A stretch of 64,000 bases of DNA, taken from NCBI RefSeq assembly GCF_020382885.2, contig NC_058498.1, positions 26,193,001 to 26,257,000 on the forward strand, in the 5' to 3' direction. Position numbers and translations under genes: made by a program. The notes beneath the pieces are model-generated. The model ran no database searches and had not been told where the DNA came from. It saw only the letters and a program-made list of their open reading frames with translations. This stretch comes from Scatophagus argus (taxonomy: Eukaryota; Chordata; Actinopteri; Scatophagidae). Below are positions 38,301 to 46,687 of the stretch, in pieces; within the stretch, counting starts at the first letter, position 1, and the number at the start of each line of letters is the position of its first letter.

Positions 38301-40146
38301 ATGTGACTGTGACAGAACAACGTCCACAAGCACACTGAAGTGCACAGTTCAGTGAGCACAAAAGCTAAGGTGAGGACACTGCTGCTGTCTCCCCTCCAGT
38401 CCGTTTTCTTATTTGACTCATAGTTACAATAACCAAGTACATTGGAAAATAATGAGCACAAGCATAAGTTTGAGGAAAGCATGATAGCTTGTTGTGACTG
38501 GCTGCAAGTCCATTTAAATCCATATGTATGGATAAATCATTCAACCTCCACTCGTTCTGGCAAACTGTCTTCTCCACTTTAGACACCCACACATGGCCAT
38601 GGACAGTTCACTGCACCCCTACTAGTGCCTGTAGTTTGAAAGCAGGTGGAGCAGAGACAGTTCCCCATGTAATTTCTCTCCACCCTATTGATGTATGTGT
38701 GGTTTTTTAAACTATTTATTTTTATGATTAATAATTCATTAATTTAACATTTCCATGGGTGCAGTAATGTCACAAGAGCATATGTTGTAGATATTTAAGT
38801 AGCAAAATTCACAATTCACTACTAATGATGACATAAAACTACTATAGACCTTGCTCAGCTACTATAGATCTTGCCTGGTTCTTTCTTACTACATCACTTA
38901 TGCCTTTGACTGTGATCTTATGTTTATTTTTATGTTGATATTTTTAGAGTGTGTTTATTTTTTATATATGGCCTGTTTGCGCCATGGGTCTGAGAGGACT
39001 GAAATTTCATCTGTGCTGTATGTCATGCATGTATAGCATATTTGACAAAAAACTTGTCATGACTTGATACATACAGATATAACTGCCGTCCACTCGCACT
39101 GCAACATAAAACAACTTAAACCTACTCTGAAGTTAAGAAAACCTCACCTCTTATTCTCATTCACACAGGAGAATGTAAGATGCTTTCAAATTCATTGCTT
39201 AATTAATGTTGTCAACATTTGAAATGAAAAGGCGGTGCATCCTTCATCTTAACAGTTGTATGGCAGTGGACTAAGGACACCAATGAGTGGTTCTTCACAT
39301 AGAGCGCACACAACAGTACCCTCTTTTGTGTTTATTCAATCATGAATGTGTTTTGAATCAAGAACTGACGCTGAATCCAACTGCCCTCCAAGAATTATAA
39401 CTGATTTGTCCGATTCCCAAAGATTTACACCCCCAGTGTTACCGTTACACATTTAATAACACAAAGAATTGCTTTATTGCCTACACATAGAAACAAATTC
39501 TAACCAAACCACCTAATCTAGTTTTTCTCTTACTGAACTGAATGCATTAATGATTGATACACTAACCACACATGGACGCCTGTGGTTTTTATTATGAAAA
39601 CCTAACTTTCTGCTCAGACATACAATAAACTGTGTATAGACATCTTACGACTCGATGATACCATTATACGTATCATATATATTACATCCTAGATATATAA
39701 ATATGCCTCAAAAGCATTACTCATTTCCACAATAGATACTGGCGTTAACTTTGTATCTGATTTATCGCAGATTTGATAATTGCACCAGCTTCAAAACAAA
39801 GGCCGTACGGAACAAAATCGCGAACTTCGAAAAAATAAAATAACTTTAGCTGTGAAAGTTAGCTAAGTTCACTTAAAAAACACACGAACCTTAGCATAAC
39901 TGTTGCCCTGCTAATATAATATCATTATTTATACTGATCATGTGCAAAGGTCTACCCAAAACCTATTCAACACCCACTTATCTACTGGCATTCCTTAGTT
40001 AGCCTAAATGCTATTCACAGCAATAATGTTAGCTGGGTTACAGCACTAACGTTGGCTATAGGTAGCACGGGTGCTAGTTAACTTCAATGAAAACCATACA
40101 ACGCTGCAGCGTAAAGCTCACCTTCGGGGGGGTTGGTGATATCCAT
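11000..40146 (-). CDS. cherp: CHERP, calcium homeostasis endoplasmic reticulum protein (complete, 20 coding exons)
   Basis: The spliced protein has the CHERP order: N-terminal SURP module, RNA polymerase II CTD-interaction (CID) domain, long Pro-rich stretch, Arg-Ser region and G-patch. Coding exons, 5' to 3' on the minus strand: 40146-40122, 37215-37042, 29486-29448, 28071-27899, 25617-25480, 25370-25219, 24391-24280, 22798-22709, 19616-19427, 19303-19140, 17303-17049, 16881-16686, 16592-16351, 16040-15907, 14675-14589, 14464-14312, 13532-13419, 13323-13229, 13034-12849, 11037-11000. They sum to 2,757 nt (918 aa plus stop) and every junction keeps frame. Human CHERP is about 916 aa. All introns are GT-AG except intron 13, which is GC-AG. 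CHERP is known to associate with U2 snRNP/SF3b-linked factors and to affect alternative splicing and IP3-receptor calcium release. The model rests on sequence reading and family memory; cDNA would settle the small exons. Confidence 0.95.
11212..12706 (+). mobile_element. Tc1-like transposon in the last cherp intron, decayed transposase
   Basis: Right terminal repeat reads (inverted) CAGTGCATCCGGAAAGTGTT and abuts TA at 12707-12708; the left end matches with substitutions. The transposase starts at 11480 with a paired-type helix-turn-helix ([32 protein letters not shown]) and is broken after about 129 codons. Later pieces carry the first Asp in [12 protein letters not shown] and the second in FQQDNDPKH. 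The expected catalytic Glu of the DD34E triad is Gln ([11 protein letters not shown], about 12290-12316). It also has an in-frame stop at 12180, so it is inactive. Confidence 0.88.
12849..13323 (-). CDS. cherp: cherp exons 18-19, G-patch
   Basis: Exon 18 (13323-13229) ends [16 protein letters not shown]. Exon 19 (13034-12849) continues [37 protein letters not shown] and [18 protein letters not shown]. The Gly-rich pattern is a G-patch, the motif that typically activates DEAH-box helicases in splicing. Exon 19 ends with AGGAAG|GTATGT. Confidence 0.96.
13419..14464 (-). CDS. cherp: cherp exons 16-17, arginine-serine (RS) region
   Basis: Exons 14464-14312 and 13532-13419 encode residues about 724-812. 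They consist largely of alternating Arg-Ser/Ser-Arg dipeptides, starting [20 protein letters not shown] and ending [14 protein letters not shown] regions mediate phosphorylation-dependent contacts among splicing factors. Antisense and alternate-frame ORFs over these exons are artefacts of the RS repeat. Confidence 0.92.
14589..16040 (-). CDS. cherp: cherp exons 14-15, conserved block before the RS region
   Basis: Exon 14 (16040-15907) encodes [19 protein letters not shown], then [22 protein letters not shown]. Exon 15 (14675-14589) encodes [24 protein letters not shown]. These are among the best conserved blocks of CHERP between fish and mammals. Acceptors TTTCTCAG and GTCCACCAG, donors GTACAT and GTGAGG. 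Confidence 0.94.
16262..16305 (+). repeat. Repeat relic in the GC-AG intron of cherp
   Basis: CAATTCAGTTTATTTATATA, then GCGCCAATTCACAAC: the short left end of the dispersed family seen at 28730. Confidence 0.4.
16351..17303 (-). CDS. cherp: cherp exons 11-13, Pro/Trp/Gly-rich region
   Basis: Exons 17303-17049, 16881-16686 and 16592-16351 encode residues about 420-650, rich in PPW, PWGN and FPPR-type motifs. They include [41 protein letters not shown] and [17 protein letters not shown], all CHERP-specific. Low complexity here suggests an intrinsically disordered region. Exon 13 ends ...LMAPLVK and is followed by GCAAGT rather than GT. Confidence 0.95.
17734..19107 (-). mobile_element. Tc1-like transposon in cherp intron 10, truncated
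   Basis: Left end begins CAGTTGTGTTCAAAATAACA after TA (17732-17733). An inverted match (GTTCAAAATAATAGCAGTG) lies at about 18952-18970. The right boundary is decayed and approximate. The minus-strand transposase starts at 18885 with [18 protein letters not shown] and a helix-turn-helix ([11 protein letters not shown]), then shifts frame. The second block has both Asp motifs ([22 protein letters not shown]). The C-terminal Glu segment is missing; it breaks at about 18030-18050. Confidence 0.82.
19140..19616 (-). CDS. cherp: cherp exons 9-10, linker after the CID
   Basis: Exon 9 (19616-19427) reads [23 protein letters not shown] then [12 protein letters not shown], as in mammalian CHERP. The mammalian poly-Gln tract is replaced by a short QPQPAP stretch. 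Exon 10 (19303-19140) reads [17 protein letters not shown] then [19 protein letters not shown]. The donor of exon 10 lies about 30 bp from the decayed end of a Tc1-like element in the next intron. Confidence 0.93.
20423..21607 (+). mobile_element. Tc1-like transposon, degraded, in cherp intron 8
   Basis: Left end CACTGGATTGCCAAAAGTAT follows TA. The right end inverts to CACTATATTACCAAAAGTAT, with TA at 21608-21609. The transposase remnant begins near 20524 ([48 protein letters not shown]) and is broken by stops and frameshifts (e.g. at about 20824). It is a different Tc1 family from the copies at 11.2 and 17.7 kb. Confidence 0.85.
22415..22530 (+). mobile_element. Tc1-like fragment
   Basis: About 110 bp resembling the interior of the element at 20423-21607 (compare 21135-21200: TTTCCAGTGAAGGGAAATCT-like, then the CTTCAGCATAC block). 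No terminal repeats. Confidence 0.5.
22709..25617 (-). CDS. cherp: cherp exons 5-8, CID (CTD-interaction) domain
   Basis: Four exons (25617-25480, 25370-25219, 24391-24280, 22798-22709) encode residues about 138-301. Readable landmarks are [75 protein letters not shown] and [19 protein letters not shown]. This is a CID-type helical repeat domain of the kind that recognises phosphorylated RNA polymerase II C-terminal domain. All junction phases are consistent (0, 2, 0, 0). The intervening introns carry a Penelope-like fragment (about 23.1-23.6 kb) and Tc1 debris. Confidence 0.95.
23115..23640 (+). mobile_element. Penelope-like element fragment (reverse transcriptase)
   Basis: Translated pieces show [40 protein letters not shown] and WFRYVDDTW, followed in another frame by LPFLDCMVL and [11 protein letters not shown]. 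The order of A-M-G-S, the Y-V-D-D catalytic box and the F-L-D-C / R-K-P-T-H-T-D block is typical of Penelope-type reverse transcriptases. The GIY-YIG endonuclease end and LTR-like repeats are absent. It is frameshifted and lies in cherp intron 7. Confidence 0.7.
26095..26235. mobile_element. Probable DNA-transposon end fragment
   Basis: The stretch ending CCAACATATATGGCCCTAAG resembles the terminal part of a fish Tc1-like family whose ends read 'tatggacctaactgta'. The assignment is from memory of that family and is weak. Confidence 0.35.
27040..27690 (+). mobile_element. LINE 3' fragment (Rex1/CR1-type), in cherp intron 4
   Basis: Reads [20 protein letters not shown], then [19 protein letters not shown]. 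After a frameshift it continues [20 protein letters not shown] and [20 protein letters not shown]. This is the post-catalytic thumb and C-terminal part of a jockey-superfamily reverse transcriptase. The catalytic core is missing (5' truncation) and a short A-rich 3' UTR follows. Confidence 0.75.
27899..28071 (-). CDS. cherp: cherp exon 4, Pro-rich linker and Gln-rich helix
   Basis: The exon encodes about residues 80-137: MYNPGAKDM, a Pro/Ala-rich stretch, then [19 protein letters not shown], a Gln-rich amphipathic segment nearly identical to the human protein. Acceptor CTTTTTGCAG, donor GTACAA. It ends on a codon boundary that joins EQVTAA of the next exon. Confidence 0.92.
28730..28915 (+). 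repeat. Dispersed fish repeat ('atttatacagctccaaatcac' family)
   Basis: Shares the ATTTATACAG...CCAAATCACAAA start and the ATGAGCAAG...GGCAAGGAAAAAC end with 42805-43000 and, inverted, 55665-55785. It lies in cherp intron 3, between exons 3 and 4. Confidence 0.55.
29448..29486 (-). CDS. cherp: cherp exon 3, 39-nt phase-neutral micro-exon
   Basis: A 39-nt segment has a good acceptor (TCTCCACTTAG) and a GTATTT donor. It enters at phase 1 and leaves at phase 1, so including or skipping it preserves the frame. It adds about 13 residues ([13 protein letters not shown]) between the SURP exon and the Gln-rich exon. Skipping would join ...EQQQ directly to [10 protein letters not shown]. It is too short to give an independent ORF. 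The call is from splice sites and phase only, and it may be alternatively spliced. Confidence 0.65.
31400..33735 (-). mobile_element. RLE-type (R2/Hero-like) LINE, 3' part
   Basis: Minus-strand pieces, 5' to 3': [49 protein letters not shown] (catalytic Asp motif A), [20 protein letters not shown] (motif B), then a long C-terminal ORF at 32397-31591. The motif C Asp-Asp box is lost in the broken stretch around 32830-32920. The architecture resembles restriction-like-endonuclease LINEs of the R2/Hero group; the exact clade is uncertain. The element lies antisense within its own strand's host gene sense, i.e. in the same direction as cherp, in intron 2. Confidence 0.65.
33745..34627 (+). mobile_element. 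L2 LINE 3' end, nested inside the RLE-type LINE
   Basis: Nearly the same sequence as 44340-44860, including CTGCCGGGGGACACAAACAT and the terminal CAAATAAAGTTGACTTGACT repeat tail. It is longer in the middle than the 44-kb copy. It is inserted in the plus orientation between two parts of a minus-strand LINE, so it arrived later. Confidence 0.75.
34628..35105 (-). mobile_element. RLE-type LINE, 5' part (split by an L2 insertion)
   Basis: The minus strand encodes [37 protein letters not shown], then [12 protein letters not shown] and KGPV / [13 protein letters not shown] in another frame. These fit the region just N-terminal to the reverse transcriptase in the same family as 31400-33735. The two parts are separated only by the L2 3' end at 33745-34627. 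Confidence 0.6.
35313..35361. repeat. (GA)n microsatellite in cherp intron 2
   Basis: About 24 uninterrupted GA units. Confidence 0.9.
36590..36650 (+). repeat. LINE 3'-end relic with (CTAT)n tail
   Basis: TTGAATTTCCCCCGAGATCA, then ATAAAGTATCTATTTATCTA. This is the sense-orientation counterpart of the tails at 4.2 and 48.8 kb. Confidence 0.5.
37042..37215 (-). CDS. cherp: cherp exon 2, SURP module
   Basis: The exon encodes residues about 9-66. It begins at the family-diagnostic [19 protein letters not shown] and continues through [23 protein letters not shown]. This is a SURP (SWAP) module, an alpha-helical fold found in splicing regulators that binds SF1-type partners. The acceptor is CCGCAG and the donor GTATGT. 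Conservation with mammalian CHERP is almost complete, which anchors the gene identification. Confidence 0.97.
37216..40121 (-). other. cherp intron 1
   Basis: A 2.9-kb intron from donor GTGAGC (40121-40116) to acceptor CCGCAG (37216). Holds the poly-A tract at 38262; no other exon or mobile element recognised. Confidence 0.7.
38262..38279. repeat. Poly-A tract in cherp intron 1
   Basis: Eighteen consecutive A. Confidence 0.85.
40122..40146 (-). CDS. cherp: cherp exon 1, start codon
   Basis: The ATG at 40146-40144 opens a 25-nt coding piece reading MDITNPPE, followed by a GTGAGC donor. The single leftover base joins exon 2 in phase to give D-Q-E-L-R, matching the conserved start of vertebrate CHERP. 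The short first coding exon followed by a 2.9-kb intron explains why no long ORF marks the gene start. Confidence 0.85.
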
Positions 40147-40976
40147 ATTTGGCTTCAATTACAGCGAATACGCTTAACACGAATAGATCCGAGTTCACGT
40201 AACCACTTTAATGTTTCACTAAACTGCACATGAAATTAACACAAAACATTTGCCCTGCTCGTGTAACGTCTACCGGAAGTATTATGCAGAAATAGCGCCA
40301 CGAAAAATAGGTGTTCAATTTTCTAGAGCGCCACATGTGGTTAGGTGGAGGATGGTCAATTCCTTTTCTTTAGTTTTCTCTGAGATATGTAGTGTTTGTT
40401 TTTTGGTTTTCACTGAAACTTTTTGGCTCTACAATGGTCATAGATAGTTATTTCCAAACTAGTTATGGGCGGAAAAAGTCTTATGAAGCTTTTTTCCTTT
40501 CTGAACTGAAAAAAACAATGCATATGGACACACTGACTTTACAAATTGGCATCAAAAAGTTGCTTTAAAGGGAAACAATGGCATTGGGATACATTCGCAA
40601 AAGTGGTGATCACACTGAAAAACCTTCCATTGAAAAATAAAGCATAGACATTATAATAATTATTTAATTTATTTATTGTTGTTTTCAAAGAATTTCTCCT
40701 ATTTTTTTCTTCCCATCACTCTTATATCATTGTAAATGGTTTCAAGTTTAAACTTTTTGTCACTGTATGTGTGTGTGTGGGAGGGGGGTGAATACTGATA
40801 CAAGGTTCTGTTCACAGTTTCATTTTCCACATGATGTAAATACTTTTGCTGATTGTACGGCAGGCCCATGGCACAGCCTGCATAGGGCCTCCAGAGGACA
40901 CCTAAGATTGGCTGAAATGTCCCAAATTGGTCAAGTGGGTTTTATTTATACAGTGCCAAATATTTATAGTTATTAT

Positions 40977-42803
40977 CAGGGGTGGAAAAAGTACTGAAAA
41001 AATGTAATTGAGTAAAAGTATCTTTACTTTGCTTAAATTCTACTCAGAGTAAAAGTAAAAGTACGCATCTAAAAATGTACTCGAGTAAAAGTACAAAATT
41101 ACTTCATTTAAAATGTAATTTGAGTACTAGTTACTTCATTACTTTCATTTATCTAACGCAAAAAGGATGAGTCATGAATAAAGTTCAGCACAAGTTGTTT
41201 AATATGCCTCGAAGTTGAATAAGTGCACATCCACACTTAAAAGAAACCCTTGACTGAGCTCAGTAACAGTTTCAATCCTATTGTCCAGCCAACAACATTA
41301 TGAGAAAAGAATTACAGTATTCGAAGTCTCACAAATCAAAATAAAATGCACATACTGTAGGATCCGACTATTCAAACTAAAAATGGCTTCAGGATCCGAC
41401 TATTCAAACTAAAATGGCTTCAGGATCAGCCTATTCAAACTAAAATGGCTTCAGGATCGTACTATTCACAATAACATGTCCCCAGGAAGCCCACAATCTA
41501 CAATTTCAGGCCCAGGAATTGAGCAGGTCCATGCTGTCTGACGCACAGGCCAGGTACCCCTCCAATTCCCCAGAACCCTCTGACTTGCGGGACTTCATTG
41601 CTGAAAAGTAGTCCTCGTCGTCTGATGAATGCTGCCTGCTCCCTGCACCCTGCTCCACCTCAGCATCTGCCATCTGGTCCAGTTGATGCCTCACATAAAG
41701 AAGTCCTGTTTAATGGCAGACACCGTAGGGATATTAAGTACAGAGCCATTTGTTCTTAAAGAGTACTATGATCAGCTAAGTCATATAACATACTGCATTT
41801 CAATAGCCCACTAGTGCATTTCAATACCCCACCTCCCACTGTAAATTTCACATTATGTTATGCTTTTTAGCATTTCTACGCATGTGGCTGATAAAACTCC
41901 TTGGATCCTACATTGAAATGTTGTTCATATGCATTTATTGAGAGAAAACAAATGAACAACATCTCTACATATTAAATAACGTTATGTTGTGTAGTTATAT
42001 CGCCTCAATCCTTATCCTCAAAACTATCAAAACATCCCATTTCATTTATCGTCACATTTAGCAAACTTCAATACGTGCAACTGCCCTTCTCAACTCACCC
42101 ATACTTTTGAACGATCACTATTCACCCCCTTCCCTCGTTTACTTGGCTTGATCATGGTGAAAATAACATCATGACGGCACGGCACGGCACAGCGTGCTTA
42201 CATGGGAAGGTTGTTATATGGGATGTAGTTAAAACAAATAATAAATTAACGGTTTGGAATGTAAAGGACAAAACACTTGTGCTAACTTACCACCACATGC
42301 TTTCGCAAGTTAGACGTCGAAGTTTTGTAGGCTGAAAGCTCCGTTTTGCTGGGCAAACACATTTTGCACTGCATTATTACGTTGTTCCCCTGTTGGCGTT
42401 TGAACACGAAGAGCTCTTCCAAGTTGGGCCAAGGGTTTTTGTTTTGTATTTCCTCTTCTTTCCGTTCTGACTGTTCCTCCTCGTCCATTGTAACCACCTC
42501 ACCTGCAACAGCCATCCCTACGCGTTGGAATCTAGAGCGCGCGCAATGGAATGTCGCTTAATTGACGTTCAATCCCGGGGACAAAGTGGTTTTCCGCCCA
42601 ATTTTTTTTTAAACTATCAGTGTTGTACTCAGTAACGTGAGGGGGTTTCAAATGTAGCGAAGTAAAATACTTGGGTCAAAATGTAATTGAGTAAAAGTAA
42701 AAATTACGCATTTCAAAAACTACTCTGAAAATTACAAGTTACTCATAAAAAGTACTCAATTACAGTAACGTGAGTAAATGTAATTCGTTACTTTCCACCC
42801 CTG
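40977..42803 (-). mobile_element. hAT non-autonomous element, copy 3 (inverted)
   Basis: The same 1,827-bp element inserted in reverse, with target duplication GTTATTAT (40969-40976 and 42804-42811). BED-finger ORF at 42282-42515 and late remnant at 41506-41694, both on the minus strand and identical in peptide to copies 1 and 2. It interrupts a dispersed fish repeat whose halves flank it. It lies about 830 bp upstream of the cherp start codon. Confidence 0.93.
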
Positions 42804-43000
42804 GTTATTATATAGTGCCAAATCACAAAATTATCTCTTGACATGTATAGACTTACACATTCAAACTAAAATAGAGCAGGTCTAGTCCATACAATCATTC
42901 CCCCATGAGCAAGCATTTGGCAAAGGATGCAAGAAAAAACCTTGAAACTATGAACATATTATACAGATGGATATGTGCATTAAATGTAGCAGACTATGGG
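42804..43000 (+). repeat. Dispersed fish repeat, right half (interrupted by hAT copy 3)
   Basis: ATAGTGCCAAATCACAAAAT continues to CCCCCATGAGCAAGCATTTG. The left flank at about 40935-40976 carries the family's left end, so hAT copy 3 landed inside this repeat. Confidence 0.5.
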
Positions 43001-43379
43001 CAGGAACAGGAAATTATTTACCAGAGGAAATGTACAGATGATAAGTTATGCTATACAAAAATACAGGTGAAATGGACATTAAATAGTGCATAAATATAGT
43101 ACAGTAGCTACCCAGGGTTACTAAACTAGTGTAGTATTGTGTAGTAATGCATGTGTGTGCAGGACAGTCCAGTGGTACAGTGGTAGTGGAGTACAGGCTT
43201 TGATCTGAGGAATGAGAAGGTGAGGGGTGTGAAGTGGTGTGTAGGGATCAGCAAGATGTCAGGAAGGACACATTTCTATGGAAGAAGCTATTCTTTAGAC
43301 TGCTGGTCCTTGTCCAGAAGCTCCTGAAGCACCTGCCCGAGGGCAGGAGGGTAAATCATATTTAACAGGTAGATTTCAC

Positions 43380-44875
43380 TTAGTTCACGTTAATGATGTT
43401 TCCTCATCATATATAAGGGTTAGCCTCAGTGTTCCACAGGGTTCAGTGTTTGGGCCGATCCTGTTCACCTTATACATGCTCCCTCTAGGAAATATTATTC
43501 ATGGCATAAACTTTCATTGTTATGCTGATGACACTCAGCTGTACTTATCCTTAAAGCCTGAAGAAACAGAGCCGTTAGCCAGACTCCAGGCATGTCTTAA
43601 GGACATAAAGGACTGGATGACCTTCAATTTCTTATTATTAAACTCAGACAAAACTGAGATCATTGTTCTAGGCCCCAAACATCTTAGAACTGGAATAGCT
43701 GATAATATTGTCTCTCTGGACGGCATTACTTTGGCCCCCAGTACGACTGCGAGGAACCTCGGCGTTATCTTCGATCAGGACATGTCATTTATCCATCACA
43801 TTAAACAGACCTCTAAGACCGCCTTCTTTCAACTCCGTAATATTGCTAAGATTAGGAGCGTCCTCTCTCAGAGTGATGCTGAAAAACTTGCTTTCGTTAC
43901 TTCTAAGCTGGACTACTGCAACTCACTATTGTCAGGATGTCCAAATTACTCTATTAATAGCCTGCAGCTGATCCAGAATGCAGCAGCTAGAGTTTTAACA
44001 GGAATCAGTAAAAGGGATCATATCTCCCCCATCTTAGCTTCTCTTCACTGGCTTCCGGTAAAATTCAGAATAGACTTTAAACCTAAATGGACTAGCCCCA
44101 TCATACCTGCAGGATCTAATAGTCCCATATATTCCCAATAGAACACTCAGATCACAGAGTGCAGGTTTACTTACAGTTCCCAGAATTCATAAAAGTAGAA
44201 CGGGAGGACGAGCCTTCAGCTATCAGATACCCTTACTGTGGAACCAGCTGCCAATCTGGGTTCGACAGGCAGACACCACCTCCACTTTTAAGACTAAACT
44301 TAAAACCTTTCTGTTTAGTAAAGCATATAGTTAGCCCAAACAAAGTGTGTAGGGCTGGTAGGCATAGTTTCACTCACCTCATGATATATAGCCACAGGTA
44401 GAATAGATCTGACTAACTGTTAATCTTTAAATCTCTATCATAGCTAAGCTGCTATAGGCCTATGCTGCCGGGGGACACAAACATGATCCACCAAGCAGTT
44501 TCCCCTCCTCCTTCTCCTCTTCTATCCTCTCCCCTCGTCAGATTAACATACAGTTCATTATTTTATGTCACTAACTGTGTGTCCAGTTCTCCTCGTAGTC
44601 TTGTGTCTCTCCCTCCCTTTCTCTCTCTCTCTCTCTGTATCTTTCTGCAGGTATCTCTCCATCCAGATCTTCATGTTGAACTGCATCTGGCTCTATGACC
44701 AACCCAATGTCTACTGTTGACATCTGCCTGTCATTCTTCTGTGCACCGACTATCGGTGGAGTGGTTGAAGAGCAGAGGATGTTGCTATGATGTTATATAA
44801 AGCCCTTTGAGACAAACTGCTTGTAAAAATGGGCTATACAAATAAAGTTATCTTGTCTTGTCTTGTAAGCAGTCT
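43380..44875 (+). mobile_element. L2 LINE, 5'-truncated, with intact 3' tail
   Basis: An ORF (43446-44141) reads FGPILFTLYMLPLGNIIHGI, NFHCYADDTQLYLSL (catalytic Y-A-D-D), LLNSDKTEIIVLGPK, NLGVIFDQDMSF, SKLDYCNSLLSG and ISPILASLHWLPV. These are the classic L2 reverse transcriptase signatures from motif B onward. After a frameshift the C-terminus continues to about 44335, followed by a 3' UTR ending in a (GTCTT)n tail. Confidence 0.85.
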
Positions 44876-44876
44876 A

Positions 44877-45132
44877 TGGGCAGGGTGGGAGGAGTGCTTA
44901 AGAATGCTGCGACCTTGATGTAGACAGCGCTTCTTCTGGACATCCTCAACGGCTGGAAGTGGAGTTTCTGCTGCCGTGCCTTGATAGAGCAGCTTCCATA
45001 CCAGATGGTGACACAGTTTGTTAGGCTGCTCTTGATCACACAGCGGTAAAAGTTCAACAGGATAGCTGAAGACAGGTGGTTCTTCTTCAGTGTTCTCAGG
45101 AAGAAGAGGTGCTGATGATCTTTCTTGACAAA
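44877..45132 (-). mobile_element. LINE C-terminal fragment, inverted
   Basis: The minus strand reads NFYRCVIKSSLTNCVTIWYG then SCSIKARQQK, a conserved C-terminal block of Rex1/CR1-type LINE ORF2. It sits head to head with the plus-strand LINE that starts at about 45133. Confidence 0.65.
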
Positions 45133-46687
45133 AAATACAGGACCTTTTCAATGACCCCACTAACACCAGACGGATGTGGCAGGGCATCCAATCTATTACT
45201 GACTACAAGGCTCCTACCCCTTCCTGTGAGAACAACACTAGCTTCCTCAACCAACTGAACAAACACTTTGGGAGGTTCGAGGCACTGAACACCACCTCAG
45301 CAGTAAAATCCATTCCTCGCCCAGGTGAGCAGATACTCCGCCTGGATTCAGCTGATGTCCGGAGAACCCTGAGGAAGGTGAATGCCCGGAAAGCAGCTGG
45401 CCCTGACAACATACCAGGAAGAGTGCTCAAGGAATGTGCTGACCTGCTGGCTGGGGTTCTCACAGACATTTTCAATACATCACTTCACCAGGCTGTGGTA
45501 CCATCCTGTTTCAAAACTGCCATCATCGTACCGGTACCCAAAAACAACACAACCTCCTCCCTCAACGACTACCGCCCAGTTGCACTTACACCAATCATGA
45601 TGAAGTGCTTTGAGAGGCTGGTAAAGGACCATATGGTTTCTGGACTCCCCTCAATATTCGACCCGTACCAGTTTGCTTATCGCCGCAACCGCTCCACAGA
45701 GGATGCCATCTCCTCCACAGTCCATCGGAGCCTGGAGCATCTGGAAGGGGAAAACACACACGTGCGGATGCTGTTTCTGGATTTCAGCTCCGCATTCAAT
45801 ACCATCATTCCACAACACCTGATAAATAAACTGGCCCCCCTTGGATATAACACCCACCTCTGCAACTGGCTGCTTGATTTCCTCACCAACAGACCTCAGC
45901 GTGTGCGGGTGGGAAACAGCGTCTCCAGTGTCATCTCTCTGAGCACCGGCTCCCCTCAGGGCTGTGTCCTGAGTCCGCTGCTGTTCACACTTATGACACA
46001 TGACTGCTACGCCAGGTCCACTACCAACCACATTGTGAAGTTCGCAGACGACACAACAGTAGTGGGCCTCATCACGAACAACGATGAGCAGGCCTACAGA
46101 GAGGAGGTGAAGGACAGCGGAGAAAATCATTGGGACTCCACTCCCTCCTCTCCAGGACATCGCAAGGAAACGCTGCCTGACCAGGGCCCACAACATCACC
46201 AGTGACCCCTCCCACCCTCACCACGGTCTGTTCTCACTGCTGAAGTCTGGCAGAAGATTCCGCAGCATGCGGTGCAGAACAACCAGACTCGCAAACAGCT
46301 TCTTTCCATATGCCATAAGACTACTTAACTCTACATGATCACTTCCCCTCCTCAACCACACAAACACCACTCAGGACTACAGCCCATTTATTTACTGTGC
46401 AATATATTTATATTCTGTACATCCACAAAAGTACTATTTATTACAAATACTCACTGTGCAATAATAATTACATATGTATATATGCTGACTGACTTTTTTA
46501 TACAAACTACCTCACTTTCAAGTACTTTTTACTGCATATTTATTTGTGTATATATTATATTTTTTACTTTTTCTTTTATAAAGAATATGTCGGTAATTCC
46601 TGCTATGCTTGAGCCACTGTACCGAAATTTCGTTTGTGATGAAAATCCAAATGACAAATAAAGAAAGTCTAAGTCTAAGTCTAAGTC
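45133..46687 (+). mobile_element. Rex1/CR1-type LINE with internal deletion
   Basis: A 343-codon ORF (45174-46205) carries RKAAGPDNIPGRVLKECADL, LNDYRPVALTPIMMKCFERL, QFAYRRNRSTEDAISS, MLFLDFSSAFNTIIPQHL (motif A), GSPQGCVLSPLLFTLMTHDC (motif B) and HIVKFADDTTVVGL (motif C, Asp-Asp present). After AYREEV it jumps directly to the C-terminal end (decoded out of frame), so the thumb region is deleted. The 3' UTR ends in (AAGTCT)n at about 46661-46687. Confidence 0.85.

Noticed and set aside
45651-46199. 182-aa minus-strand ORF
   Set aside because: Antisense shadow of the LINE reverse transcriptase on the plus strand.
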